This document shows, one piece after another, positions 16,449-25,770 of a DNA stretch of 44,272 bases. A program made the position numbers and the translations under genes. Origin of the DNA: a virus; the IMG/VR virus record IMGVR_UViG_3300032086_002105, positions 1 through 44,272 of that record; one strand, given 5' to 3'. Position 1 is the first letter of the stretch. Each line of letters begins with the position of its first letter. The notes under the pieces were generated by a model that made no database searches, had not been told where the DNA came from, and saw only the letters and a list, made by a program, of their open reading frames with translations.

Positions 16449-19400
16449 CTATGCAGACTTAATGTAAGAACTAAATGCAATATTAGACCTTAAATTAGGA
16501 ACGTCTGAATAATAGTTAACTGTATGTTGTGGGAAGTAGGTTTCAAGGTCTGAAATTCGTAAACCTTCGGGTTTAGATTCTTCAGTCATTATATTACCTG
16601 TTCCATTTTCTAAAATTAAATCGTCATTATCTGTTTCGTCTTTTAGATAATACGATATGTTATAAACTTGTTGTCCTGTTATGGTATTTAGACTCCTTAA
16701 TGAGCTACCTAATGGTGCATGACTTATGATTGAAGTCCTTTCCGTTGAGATATAGTTATCTTGTACATCATCAAACGTTGCATCTTCCATTATAATCAAA
16801 TCATTATTCTCCATGATTAACTTATCACCTATAATTTGACCAGCTGCTTGTTCTACAATACTTGGTTCTAAACCAAAGTGATAAACTTCTTCTTCATATA
16901 AGAATCTATTTCCGTTTTCTAATAAGAAAACTTCGTCTTGTTGACTTCCGACTGATACTACTTTACCTTTATCGGAAGGTCTTCTCTCGTTACTTGTTAT
17001 TAAGTAACCATTATCTGCAGTGTCTATTGATATAACAGTCGGCATGGTGTCTGAACTGTCTTTATTTGCAGTTCCACCCATTCCTGAATGGTTTCCACAA
17101 TAATAATAGAATGTATCTTCGTGTGTATCTCCTATTTTTATCTCAAGTGTCAAACCAATATCTCTTACACCTAGTCTGTACTCTGAACCACCACCATGTG
17201 TTCCGTCTGCAGTCGTTGAAAATCTAAATGGGTGTGATTGTGGGTATACAAAGTGATAAGTATGTCCTCTTTTTAAAGTTAGAGTTGCATTTTGTTCACC
17301 ATTTATTTCGTATACGTTTTGTGAACCATTATTAACAACACTTACTATGAATGTTTCTACACCACTTCTTTGTTCTTGTCTTCTCGTTTTATATGAACTT
17401 GTTGCAACAAACGACTTTATTCTGAAAATATTTAAGTGTCTGTTTCTATGAGACGAATCACCATACTCTGTAAATGGTTCGGTGATTGCAAGTCCAGTTC
17501 TTGGGTCTGTACTAACTGTTGGAACCCCTGCGTCTTTTAGAACAACTAATGGTTCATTCATTTCTTCATCAGTAGTCCAAAGAAGTATTTGTCTCATTGA
17601 ATTTGCAAATGCTTGTGGATTAGTTAAGACTGGTGCTTCGTTTATAACAATTGTAGGTCTAAATTTAATTTGTTTTTCTACAGTTGTGTCAACTGTTTGT
17701 TTAATTGCAACCTCACCAAAGAATACGTGTCCAGCTGGGTGTAATAAATCCTTGACAACTGACCTATATTTGTTTATACTTTCTCCGACCTTAATAACAT
17801 ATGAATGTGTTTGGTAGTATAAACTGTCTTGTATATTAGATGCACTTGCATCAAGTGTAGACCTATCACCTAATAATTGTTCTTGTATTACACCTTCACC
17901 TGATACCAAACCTCTTGCTTGATATGGGTTAGATTTTAAAATCTTAAATGTGTCGACTGAATTGAAATCTACCATTTCATTAGATAAGAATAAACCGTCT
18001 AATGAAGTGTATGTCAATATGTGTCTATCTGCATCATATGATACAACCTTTCCAGTAGTACCTGACACTCTTCCTGTTATTACTAAATCCTTTGTTAAGT
18101 TTGCACTAGGTGTAGTAATTAACATAGGGAAGTGTGATGTTCCACTTAGAACAGAGTCTTCTGTAAATTCATGTCCTTGTTCTTGAATGTTAATCGAACC
18201 AACTCCACCAATCGTATCAGAATATGCATATAGTTTTGCACCTGTTCCACTTGATACTGTTGATTGAGTGTTTAGTTTTACAGTAGTAGAAGTTCCACCA
18301 GTGATTTCTTCACCAGTTACGAATGCACCTGTATCAGTGGATAATCTTTTTATGATTAGACGTTTGTTTTTTGAATCATTTTTTAGAATTGTACCAGTTG
18401 CACCCGAGTTTGTTCCAGTAACAACCTCACCTTCTACGTATCCTGTCGTATCTGTAAAGTAAAGATAACCGCCTGGGAATACTTTAGGAACTTCTGTATA
18501 ACCAATACCACCCGATTTAATAAAGACACTTCTAATATTTGAGTTAGTAGTTTCCATTTGAACTGGTTCACCGTCTTCACTAAGTAATCTCATTTTCTTA
18601 GTATAGATTTCAACCAACTCACCACCATTTAGTGGAGTTGTAAATACAACTCTATCGTTTTTATGTGTATAATCGGTAACGGATATTTTTTCTATTCCGT
18701 CTACATACACTTCAACACTTTCGTCATTGAAAATGATTTGATTACCATTGTTGTCTGCACCAGTGAAAAGTGCTTGTCCAGCAGTTGCAGTAATTTCATA
18801 CTGACCCCAAACAGTTGCACCCTCTAATATGATTTCATCACCAACGGAACCAAGTACAGCTTCTGCACCACTTCCTCTATTACTAGATTCGAATACTACA
18901 AGGTCTCCCCCTTTATATCCTGTTCCACCGTCTTCAATAAAAATTTCATCAACTTGTCCTTCTAATAGACCATTGACTACTGCTTTTGAAATGGTTGCAT
19001 TAGTATTTGATTTTGCACCTGTGAATTCTATTGCATCATTAAGTGAATACATAGAACCTACACTAGATTGTTCTAATAATATACCACCACCATGACTAGA
19101 TTCTGTATTTGATTGAGTTCCATCATAGGTACCAACATATACTGCTGGTAGACCTGACTCAAATAATATGTCTCCGTTATCGTCATGTTGAATGTATGTT
19201 GAAGAAGAAGTATTAGTGATATCTGAAACGATACCCTTTAATGTTCCTGTTGTGGTAGTAACTCCGTCTCTATCTACTAATGTGACCTGTTGGTCTTTTA
19301 AGAATGTACCTTTATGATTATCTGTAATCTCTAGTGAGTATTCACCTGTTTCTGCATCGATTGGGAATACATTTTCTATGATTGACTCTGCTTGTATTCG

Positions 19401-20231
19401 ATTACTTGCAGTGTATTGTGTTATCTTATCTGTAGCACTTGGTGCAACTCTTAAGTCTGACATCAAAATGTTTACTCTTCTCTTCTGAGAGTAATCTGAT
19501 TCTGATGCATAAATTGTTTCGTTGTCGGGATATCTAATCTCTGCATCTTCGTTATAAAGAATCCTCATTAAGAATTTTAATGATTCTGCAGTTCCCTTTT
19601 CTTTGTATAAATCTGATATACCTTTAATCGTTAACCTTTTATTTTGTGTTTGTTTAAGGTCTAACGAAGGTAAAAAATCTGTTTGGAAATGTTGTAGAAA
19701 ATCTTCAGAAGTCCTATCGATATCTGAATAGTCTAGTATCTTATTGTTTGCAGCTATTGTGTTTTCTTTGTAACCACTAACTACACCTGTTTGTTTTGAC
19801 TCTCTTCCTGTAAGTGTCTCTCCTTCTGAGAAACCAGTTCCGTGTATGGAAGATACATAAATTTGTAATCCATTTATTGAATTAACTTTTGCAACTGACT
19901 TTGATACTGAACCAACTACATACTCACCCACTTTCCATGGTTCGGCAGTTGCATTAGGGTTTGCACCCGTTGATTCGTATATTAATTTTGATGTCTCTGC
20001 ATCAGAAGATGGTTTGACAGTCTGAGGTTCTACTAAAATAGACCCCAAACTGTCTTCCATCAAGATTCCGTCTAACTCACTTTCGGAACTTAGTGTTACT
20101 ATCTCCGATTCTAAGTATTCAAAATACGATTTTAAAAATAGTTCAAAGACGGGTGCCTCGTGCTGAATATATTCAGGCAGTAATGAGGTTAACCTATCTG
20201 ATAGTTTTTCTATCTTAAAATCGTTAGACAT
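16449..20231 (-). CDS. Large baseplate wedge protein (gp7-like) with a cupredoxin-like domain
   Basis: The 1260-residue product begins MSNDFKIEKLSDRLTSLLPE and continues with HEAPVFELFLKSYFEYLESE and LTIKGISDLYKEKGTAESLK, a start typical of the large wedge protein between gp6 and gp8 in marine T4-like phages; by position it corresponds to T4 gp7 (1032 residues). Residues about 460-555 contain the shared beta domain (GQALFTGADNNGNQIIF). Residues about 960-1055 read like a cupredoxin: RGHTYHFVYP, SHPFRFST and YYYCGNHSGMGG, with potential copper ligands His, Cys, His and Met. The C-terminus carries repeats LIMENNDLIIMED. No Shine-Dalgarno sequence is clear; the next gene upstream ends 4 nt before. 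Confidence 0.75.
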   Translation of the reverse strand: MSNDFKIEKLSDRLTSLLPEYIQHEAPVFELFLKSYFEYLESEIVTLSSESELDGILMEDSLGSILVEPQTVKPSSDAETSKLIYESTGANPNATAEPWKVGEYVVGSVSKSVAKVNSINGLQIYVSSIHGTGFSEGETLTGRESKQTGVVSGYKENTIAANNKILDYSDIDRTSEDFLQHFQTDFLPSLDLKQTQNKRLTIKGISDLYKEKGTAESLKFLMRILYNEDAEIRYPDNETIYASESDYSQKRRVNILMSDLRVAPSATDKITQYTASNRIQAESIIENVFPIDAETGEYSLEITDNHKGTFLKDQQVTLVDRDGVTTTTGTLKGIVSDITNTSSSTYIQHDDNGDILFESGLPAVYVGTYDGTQSNTESSHGGGILLEQSSVGSMYSLNDAIEFTGAKSNTNATISKAVVNGLLEGQVDEIFIEDGGTGYKGGDLVVFESSNRGSGAEAVLGSVGDEIILEGATVWGQYEITATAGQALFTGADNNGNQIIFNDESVEVYVDGIEKISVTDYTHKNDRVVFTTPLNGGELVEIYTKKMRLLSEDGEPVQMETTNSNIRSVFIKSGGIGYTEVPKVFPGGYLYFTDTTGYVEGEVVTGTNSGATGTILKNDSKNKRLIIKRLSTDTGAFVTGEEITGGTSTTVKLNTQSTVSSGTGAKLYAYSDTIGGVGSINIQEQGHEFTEDSVLSGTSHFPMLITTPSANLTKDLVITGRVSGTTGKVVSYDADRHILTYTSLDGLFLSNEMVDFNSVDTFKILKSNPYQARGLVSGEGVIQEQLLGDRSTLDASASNIQDSLYYQTHSYVIKVGESINKYRSVVKDLLHPAGHVFFGEVAIKQTVDTTVEKQIKFRPTIVINEAPVLTNPQAFANSMRQILLWTTDEEMNEPLVVLKDAGVPTVSTDPRTGLAITEPFTEYGDSSHRNRHLNIFRIKSFVATSSYKTRRQEQRSGVETFIVSVVNNGSQNVYEINGEQNATLTLKRGHTYHFVYPQSHPFRFSTTADGTHGGGSEYRLGVRDIGLTLEIKIGDTHEDTFYYYCGNHSGMGGTANKDSSDTMPTVISIDTADNGYLITSNERRPSDKGKVVSVGSQQDEVFLLENGNRFLYEEEVYHFGLEPSIVEQAAGQIIGDKLIMENNDLIIMEDATFDDVQDNYISTERTSIISHAPLGSSLRSLNTITGQQVYNISYYLKDETDNDDLILENGTGNIMTEESKPEGLRISDLETYFPQHTVNYYSDVPNLRSNIAFSSYIKSA

Positions 20232-20235
20232 AATC

Positions 20236-20700
20236 TTAGCTTAATGTAGCACCTAGGTTTGAAATTGGGAACCAATTTGAACCATTCCAAATACAAATAA
20301 CTGCATCACCTTGTCCACTAAGAATGATTTGGTCTGTTGTATCTGCTGAGTAACCCCAAGATGAAACAGTAACCTCTGCATTTGCAGTTGAACTATCTGT
20401 CTTGTAAATTACTTTAATCTGACCTGTATCTGTTCCGTCATCTAACACGAATTCAACTGCTGTAGAACCAGTCAGTGTGATTTCACTTGCAAAAGATGAT
20501 GCAAGGTTAGACGCAGTTGCAGTTAATACTGTTATATCGTCAACTGCTAAATGAGTTGGGATATTTTCGAATAACTGACCTATGGTCATTTTTTTGTTGA
20601 CGGGTGTTCCGCCTGGGTTATCTACTATGTGTAGTAAATCATCAGCACCTATATCTGTATCTGATACTTGTGTTAATGCACTTATCTTCTTATCTGCCAT
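20236..20700 (-). CDS. Structural protein, 154 residues
   Basis: The ATG at 20700 is chosen over one at 20724 because AGGAGG lies 9 nt before it and would be inside the longer version. The protein starts MADKKISALTQVSDTDIGAD, a phrase common in phage head or tail fibre N-termini (KISALT...DLLHIVDNP...NKKMTIGQL). The C-terminal part (GQIKVIYKTDSS, WGYSADTTDQIILSGQGDAV, IWNGSNWFPISNLG) resembles small beta domains that cap fibres. It lies between gp6 and the gp7-like gene. It is probably a baseplate-associated fibre protein; exact function unknown. Confidence 0.7.
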   Translation of the reverse strand: MADKKISALTQVSDTDIGADDLLHIVDNPGGTPVNKKMTIGQLFENIPTHLAVDDITVLTATASNLASSFASEITLTGSTAVEFVLDDGTDTGQIKVIYKTDSSTANAEVTVSSWGYSADTTDQIILSGQGDAVICIWNGSNWFPISNLGATLS

Positions 20701-20740
20701 TTTAATTTTCCTCCTATAATCCAATTAAATGGGAAACTAC

Positions 20741-20755
20741 TCGGGGGACTCCCGA
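20741..20755 (-). other. Stem-loop between gp6 and the 154-residue gene
   Basis: TCGGG and CCCGA form a 5-bp stem with a 5-nt loop, 18 nt after the gp6 stop. There is no following U-run, so termination is unlikely. Together with the loop after gp8 it may mark message processing or stability points in the operon. Confidence 0.4.
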
Positions 20756-20773
20756 CCACTTGTTTCATGTTTA

Positions 20774-22645
20774 TTAATATGAACTGGTTGAGGTAGAAGT
20801 ATACCCTACACCAGCACTGCTTTCACCACTACTAATGGTGTCTACTTCACCAGTTACCTTAATATCTTCAGAAGAAATGTCTACTAGATTACCTCTAGTT
20901 GCAACGACATCATTTCCCGAAGGGATAACCGTGAAGTCAATCGATGAATCAGTATTAACCGTTGAGGTTATATTGATGGCATTGATTGTAATCTTTCCTG
21001 TAGAGTAGGCAACTGTTCCAGCTGTACTACTCTGATAAATTCTTGTTGACCCTGATAGGTAATATCTTCTTAAATTACCTTTTCCATCATCGTCAAAATA
21101 TTGTATGTTGGCTGAATCACCTTGAACATAGAAACCTGTTGAGGTTGTTATACCTCCACTCTCCGAACTATGTCCTGAATGTGGATTGTATAATGCATTA
21201 CCAAAAGTTACTGAGTAACCTTTAGTCTCTCCTATGTTGATAGACCCCCTTTTCTTTAATCTGATATTACATGTGTTAGATAGTATTGCAGTGTTACTAT
21301 CGTCAACTGCTTTTAATAAGTTTGAATGTCTAAAGATTGCATCAAAATTGTTAAGATTAGTTGTGTCAAACTTTTTAATTGCAGTGTTTACGATTGCTTC
21401 TAACTCACCTATTGATAAGTCTGTTGCATTCTCATTGTATTTGAATACGCATGTGATTAGAATCTTGACAATCTCTGCATCAATTATCTTAGGTCTAACA
21501 GTTAACATGTTTAAATCATTTAACTTCTTTGTGACCAATGTTTTTTCTGTATCAGATAGATAGTCTGAGTTTTGTGGTTTAAGTGCAACGAACACTTTAC
21601 CATATTCGGGTGGGTCATTGTCTTCACCACCCCACACTGCAACAGCATCAGCATTCGGATAATACTCTTGTACTTTTGCTTTATAGTCGTTAAGTGTTAC
21701 AAGTCTGTTTTGGGAAGTGTAAAACTTCGTGGCTTTAAACTTGATTGAGTCGATTGATTCTTTCTCTGCACCACCACTTGCTTTTGTTACATTAGTAACT
21801 TGTGAATTTGAGAAACCATTGATTGTTCCATTTAAAATAAATTGAGTAGCACCATTTGCATGAACTTTGTCCACTATTATATAAGTTACGTCAATAGTGT
21901 CTCCGTCCAATAATGACTTACCTAATGTTCCGTCACCAAAGTAAATTTCTACATATCCCTCTTCGTTCTCTTGTGCATAATACACCTTAGAAGTTGTTGT
22001 GATATTTGATATACCTGTTGAAAGTGTGTAAGTTTCTGTCACTCCATTCGAAGTTACGGTTACTATCATTCGTGATTTGTCTACTCTTTCATTAGATAAT
22101 ACAAACTTTGGATTTGATAACTGATTATCAAATATGAATGAGTCGTTTGCATATGTTCCTTGAACAACCTCTACGTTATTATAGTTGTATGAGGTTCCAT
22201 TTTGAGTTGGTCTTTTAGTGGAAGTCACTACAAAGTTGTATGAACTTCCGTCAAATACAGTCACAAAGTTTGTTCCTCTAAGTAATTGCATTTCTGTAGT
22301 TGTTGGTTGAGTTCCGTCTGCATTTCTTACATTCTTCATTTCTAAATCAATGAATGCAGAAGAAGAAACTTCTGAAGCAGGAACAAATCCTAAATCCTTT
22401 GCACGTGATACAACGTTCTTTCTGATTTGTGCAGAATCTAAAAATAATTCTGAAGCTGCAATGTTTGTGTTTACTGCACCAATGTGAGATGCATATGCGA
22501 GAAGGTCGACAAGAACTGACATACTTGAACCTTCAAAGTTATAATCCTTGAATTGTTCTTGACCTTTAAGATAATTCTTAAGGTTATCTGCAATGTTATC
22601 GAAATCTAAATCGGTTATGTTTAATTGTGAACTTTTTACTGCCAT
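20774..22645 (-). CDS. gp6: Baseplate wedge protein gp6
   Basis: The product has 623 residues, near the 660 of T4 gp6. The start region, with TDLDFDNIADNLKNYLKGQ, DYNFEGSSMSVLVDLLAYAS and AASELFLDSAQIRKNVVSRA, is diagnostic of the gp6/baseplate J family, as is the middle part NDPPEYGKVFVALKPQ. gp6 forms the ring of the baseplate inner part and changes shape on contraction. The ATG overlaps the gp25 stop as TAATG, so the two are translationally coupled, matching their physical contact in the wedge. The C-terminus is rich in Ser and Thr (SSGESSAGVGYTSTSTSSY). Confidence 0.93.
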   Translation of the reverse strand: MAVKSSQLNITDLDFDNIADNLKNYLKGQEQFKDYNFEGSSMSVLVDLLAYASHIGAVNTNIAASELFLDSAQIRKNVVSRAKDLGFVPASEVSSSAFIDLEMKNVRNADGTQPTTTEMQLLRGTNFVTVFDGSSYNFVVTSTKRPTQNGTSYNYNNVEVVQGTYANDSFIFDNQLSNPKFVLSNERVDKSRMIVTVTSNGVTETYTLSTGISNITTTSKVYYAQENEEGYVEIYFGDGTLGKSLLDGDTIDVTYIIVDKVHANGATQFILNGTINGFSNSQVTNVTKASGGAEKESIDSIKFKATKFYTSQNRLVTLNDYKAKVQEYYPNADAVAVWGGEDNDPPEYGKVFVALKPQNSDYLSDTEKTLVTKKLNDLNMLTVRPKIIDAEIVKILITCVFKYNENATDLSIGELEAIVNTAIKKFDTTNLNNFDAIFRHSNLLKAVDDSNTAILSNTCNIRLKKRGSINIGETKGYSVTFGNALYNPHSGHSSESGGITTSTGFYVQGDSANIQYFDDDGKGNLRRYYLSGSTRIYQSSTAGTVAYSTGKITINAINITSTVNTDSSIDFTVIPSGNDVVATRGNLVDISSEDIKVTGEVDTISSGESSAGVGYTSTSTSSY

Positions 22646-23061
22646 TATCGTGTCCTTGTAACGTTTATTTCAACCTCTTGTTGTGGGGCTCCGTTTTTGA
22701 TATTATAAAATATCATTATATTCAATGCATTTGAATCTTCGTCCCCAAATACAATATCAACGTTCTCTACACGAGGTTCAAACTGTTCTATTTCTTTTGC
22801 AAGATTCCTTCTCATTCTGTTTAGTTGTCTATCAGTATTTAATTCAAATAATTTATTTCTGACTGAACCACCAAAGTTGGGTTTAAAAGGTCTTTCATAC
22901 TTGTTGGTCATGACTATATTTCTAACAGACCTTTTGATTGCATCTGTATCAGTCTTTCTGACTATATCACCAGTGATTGGGTGTTTACGAAAAAAGATGT
23001 CTAAATCTGAATAGATATCTTTCGTTGCAACCGTTTTTCCGTTATTTACTAAGTCTACCAT
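22645..23061 (-). CDS. gp25: Baseplate wedge protein gp25
   Basis: At 138 residues this matches the GPW/gp25 family (T4 gp25 has 132). Characteristic stretches are DIFFRKHPITGDIVRKTD, IVMTNKYERPFKPNFG and ELNTDRQLNRMRRNLAKEIE, then FEPRVENVDIVFGDE. gp25 joins the wedge to the sheath and initiates its assembly. No Shine-Dalgarno sequence precedes the ATG; TATAAATA stands 5 nt upstream, so late message would begin at the start codon. It is followed by gp6 in a TAATG overlap. Confidence 0.93.
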   Translation of the reverse strand: MVDLVNNGKTVATKDIYSDLDIFFRKHPITGDIVRKTDTDAIKRSVRNIVMTNKYERPFKPNFGGSVRNKLFELNTDRQLNRMRRNLAKEIEQFEPRVENVDIVFGDEDSNALNIMIFYNIKNGAPQQEVEINVTRTR

Positions 23062-23066
23062 ATATC

Positions 23067-23074
23067 TATTTATA
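23067..23074 (-). promoter_or_regulatory. Late promoter TATAAATA, 5 nt before gp25 ATG
   Basis: The perfect motif lies in the 17-bp gap between gp5 and gp25. The order TATAAATA-GATAT-ATG predicts transcription start at the A of the ATG. The spacing is identical to that at 5258-5265, although the 5-nt spacer sequences differ. Confidence 0.7.
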
Positions 23075-23078
23075 CAAA

Positions 23079-24329
23079 CTAATCAGGTTTCTTTGTCTTA
23101 CCAGCAGAAGAACCTGAAGTAATTGTATGTGTATGTGTTGAAAGTTTGACACCCTTACCTTTGACTTCTCCACTTGCAGTAATACTACTTGAATTTGTCT
23201 GTTTACCAGTGACATCTAATGTCGATTGTAAAGTGGTTGCACCTGATACTGTAAGTGTTCCCGTGACTGTTGTGTCTGATATAATTTCTGTTTTGTTATT
23301 ACCAGTGATTGTAATCTTACCTTCTGATAATACGTCTGTTGTTCCTTTGAGGATATCTGCTTTTAGATTTCCTTCTGTAATCTCTGAAGTGACATTACCC
23401 TTTAACACTTTCATATCTACATTACCAGTGTTAACATTGATTGTCACGTTTCCTTTCTCTACTGTTAAGTCTGCATTACCAGCTATATAAATCTTATCGT
23501 CCTTTGCAACTATCTGATAATTATCATTTACGATTCGTTGCACTACACTTCCATCAGGGTGAACCTCCTGAAACGTTCCTGACCTATGATAAGTTGAAAG
23601 TCTTTCTTTACCAACTGTATCGTCCACTTCAATAACGTGACCCGACTCTGATTGATACACTTTGTTATATGGATATACTGGTTGTGCAACTGAATCGGGA
23701 ATTGTATGTCCTTTTATTTCAATCTTCTTATCTAATACAGAATCACCACGTGCAAGACTTGACACATCTGACTCTCCAGTGTATAATGGATAGTAGGGAA
23801 GCATATCTTTAGTGACTGTTCCTTCTGTAATAGTCGAACCTGTTGCATCATAATTAATTGTTAATTTTTTTGGTGACTTAGGTTGTGTATCGATTGCACT
23901 TGTTAGACCATGTGGTCGTCTTGAATCTTGTTCGGGATTTGGTGCATCAGGTGTTCCTTTATAATCTGCAACCGTTAATCTACGTGGGTCATTAAAACCC
24001 TTTTCCACACTTCTTGATAATTCATTTCCGAATGCATCAACCTTATATCCTGTTTGAGGTATACCAGTTGCAACACCAAACACAATTGGGTCTTGCATTG
24101 CAGTGTCCCTAAAATATCCAAACACGGTTGTTCCTTCAACTAAACCATGTTGCATTCCTATACCCGAAAGTCCAGCAGAAGTTGTAGGAAGTAATACTTG
24201 AGCCCATGGTAAATCGGGTGTTGATAATTCTAATTTATTATCAGTATGAATTCCATGTATACGAACACGAACCCTTCCTATCTTAAGAGGGTCGTTTCTA
24301 TCTTCTACGATTCCAAAAAAATGTTTCAT
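23079..24329 (-). CDS. gp5: Baseplate hub / spike protein gp5, lysozyme domain absent
   Basis: Residues 1-90 (KHFFGIVEDRNDPLKIGRVR, GMQHGLVEGTTVFGYF, DPIVFGVATG) form the OB-fold of gp5/VgrG spikes. Residues about 275-400 have the regular pattern of a trimeric beta helix (NADLTVEKGNVTINVNTGNV, then VLKGNVTSEITEGNLKADIL). Between them is a linker of about 180 residues but no T4-type lysozyme domain, so it has 416 instead of 575 residues, as in marine relatives. The C-terminus with THTHTITSG may bind a metal ion at the tip. It overlaps the upstream hub gene as TAATG and is the central puncturing spike. Confidence 0.9.
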   Translation of the reverse strand: MKHFFGIVEDRNDPLKIGRVRVRIHGIHTDNKLELSTPDLPWAQVLLPTTSAGLSGIGMQHGLVEGTTVFGYFRDTAMQDPIVFGVATGIPQTGYKVDAFGNELSRSVEKGFNDPRRLTVADYKGTPDAPNPEQDSRRPHGLTSAIDTQPKSPKKLTINYDATGSTITEGTVTKDMLPYYPLYTGESDVSSLARGDSVLDKKIEIKGHTIPDSVAQPVYPYNKVYQSESGHVIEVDDTVGKERLSTYHRSGTFQEVHPDGSVVQRIVNDNYQIVAKDDKIYIAGNADLTVEKGNVTINVNTGNVDMKVLKGNVTSEITEGNLKADILKGTTDVLSEGKITITGNNKTEIISDTTVTGTLTVSGATTLQSTLDVTGKQTNSSSITASGEVKGKGVKLSTHTHTITSGSSAGKTKKPD

Positions 24330-25768
24330 TATAATACTTCTTCCGCAGGGTCTGCGTCTTGTAATGGTTTTACGTCTGCAATCTTAGCTGCAAAACTTTC
24401 TTTAACACATTCTAAATGCATTTCACCTTCTTGTGAGGTAACACTCATGACTATAGATAAATCAGTAATCAGATATCTCCCGTCATTTAATCTGTCTTCT
24501 TTATTTGTTGGTTCGGGTTGTGGTATTTCTAATTGAACAACATTCCCTACTGTTAAATCTGTTCTCATAGGTACAGTCACTACAATTTTATTTTGTTGTA
24601 GTATTTCTAGTAATGCATTTCTTTCTAATCTTGCATTGTCGACTGACTTATATCCTTGGAACACTTCGTCACTACCTAGTGTATCGACATTATCAAATAG
24701 GTGTGAACTTGTAAAGTCATAACTGACATTACTATCGTATGATTCATTTGGTGGAAAGTCAATATCTACTTCTGTCACAGCAGGTGATATCAAAGGGTCA
24801 ATTTGATTTTCAAGTGTTAATGACCTTTCCATTTCACCCGTTCTTATTAAAGGGAAACCTGACAAGTGTTTTCCACGACTCATAGTTTTTTCTAAATCAT
24901 ACACAAACTCAACTTCTTGTTTTCTGATTGGGTCGTATGTTTTTTGCATAGAAGCATATGCACCTTTGGCTGTTCCTCTAAGTGTATCAAATTGTTGTGG
25001 TATGTAGAATGATTTTATCATAGAGTTTAAACCACCCTTTGCATTCAAGTCTAACTCAGAAGTTTCTTCTGCACTTCTTGGTCTATATGAAAACGGAACT
25101 GGGAACTCACGTTTCAACATAGTGTCAATTGAACTAAATCTAAATCCACCATTAAGTGTTTGAAAGAAGAACATACCATTTTTCCATTCTGCATTTTCAC
25201 CAATGTTTGCTTCGTTGACTACATAGTCAATAAATCTTGAAACAGTCCAGTTAGGACATATGAATTGCATGTTCTTTGGTTCTGTTTCTTCAAACCAATC
25301 AAACTCTTGTGGTTTCACATTTGCTTCTTCAAGTAATGCTTGTTGTAACATTTCTTCGTATGAACCTCTAAACATTCTACTCAAACGTTTCTTTCTACAG
25401 TAAAACATTCTTGGGTCACAAAATCTAAGTTGATAAATTTGAGAGGCCTCTTTTGGTCTTTTGACATTTTCAACTTTATAGATTCTAAAAGTTTTATCGA
25501 TTGTAAATTTCTTTTCGGGGTCTTGACCAACACCTTCTTTTTGTGCAACTGAAATACGAATGTATTCTTGACCAGTAAATTTATAGTTTCCTAGTATATT
25601 CAATCCGTCTAAAACATTTACATGACCAGTAGTGAACTTATTGTAAATTGATTCAAATAACTTGACCCCTATTGCAAGGCTTGATATATCAACCGACTCG
25701 TCTTCTTGGTTTACAATTGCAAGTGATTCAATACTAAACTCACCAGCTTTATAATTTCCTGCTGACAT
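24329..25768 (-). CDS. Probable baseplate hub protein, gp27-like
   Basis: This 479-residue protein starts MSAGNYKAGEFSIESLAIVN and has phrases such as GVKLFESIYNKFTTGHVNVL, FTGQEYIRISV and IYQLRFCDPRMFY, which describe the tube-like beta domains of hub proteins related to T4 gp27 and the VgrG base. It is translated immediately before gp5 with a TAATG overlap, and gp27 with gp5 forms the hub in T4, so context supports the call. Length is somewhat above T4 gp27 (391). The assignment rests on position and fold-like pattern, not on an obvious sequence signature. Confidence 0.7.
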   Translation of the reverse strand: MSAGNYKAGEFSIESLAIVNQEDESVDISSLAIGVKLFESIYNKFTTGHVNVLDGLNILGNYKFTGQEYIRISVAQKEGVGQDPEKKFTIDKTFRIYKVENVKRPKEASQIYQLRFCDPRMFYCRKKRLSRMFRGSYEEMLQQALLEEANVKPQEFDWFEETEPKNMQFICPNWTVSRFIDYVVNEANIGENAEWKNGMFFFQTLNGGFRFSSIDTMLKREFPVPFSYRPRSAEETSELDLNAKGGLNSMIKSFYIPQQFDTLRGTAKGAYASMQKTYDPIRKQEVEFVYDLEKTMSRGKHLSGFPLIRTGEMERSLTLENQIDPLISPAVTEVDIDFPPNESYDSNVSYDFTSSHLFDNVDTLGSDEVFQGYKSVDNARLERNALLEILQQNKIVVTVPMRTDLTVGNVVQLEIPQPEPTNKEDRLNDGRYLITDLSIVMSVTSQEGEMHLECVKESFAAKIADVKPLQDADPAEEVL

Positions 25769-25770
25769 TA

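Noticed and set aside
23079-24329. Lysozyme domain in gp5
   Set aside because: The part between OB-fold and beta helix lacks a T4-type lysozyme sequence; lysis is assigned to the SleB-type protein instead.
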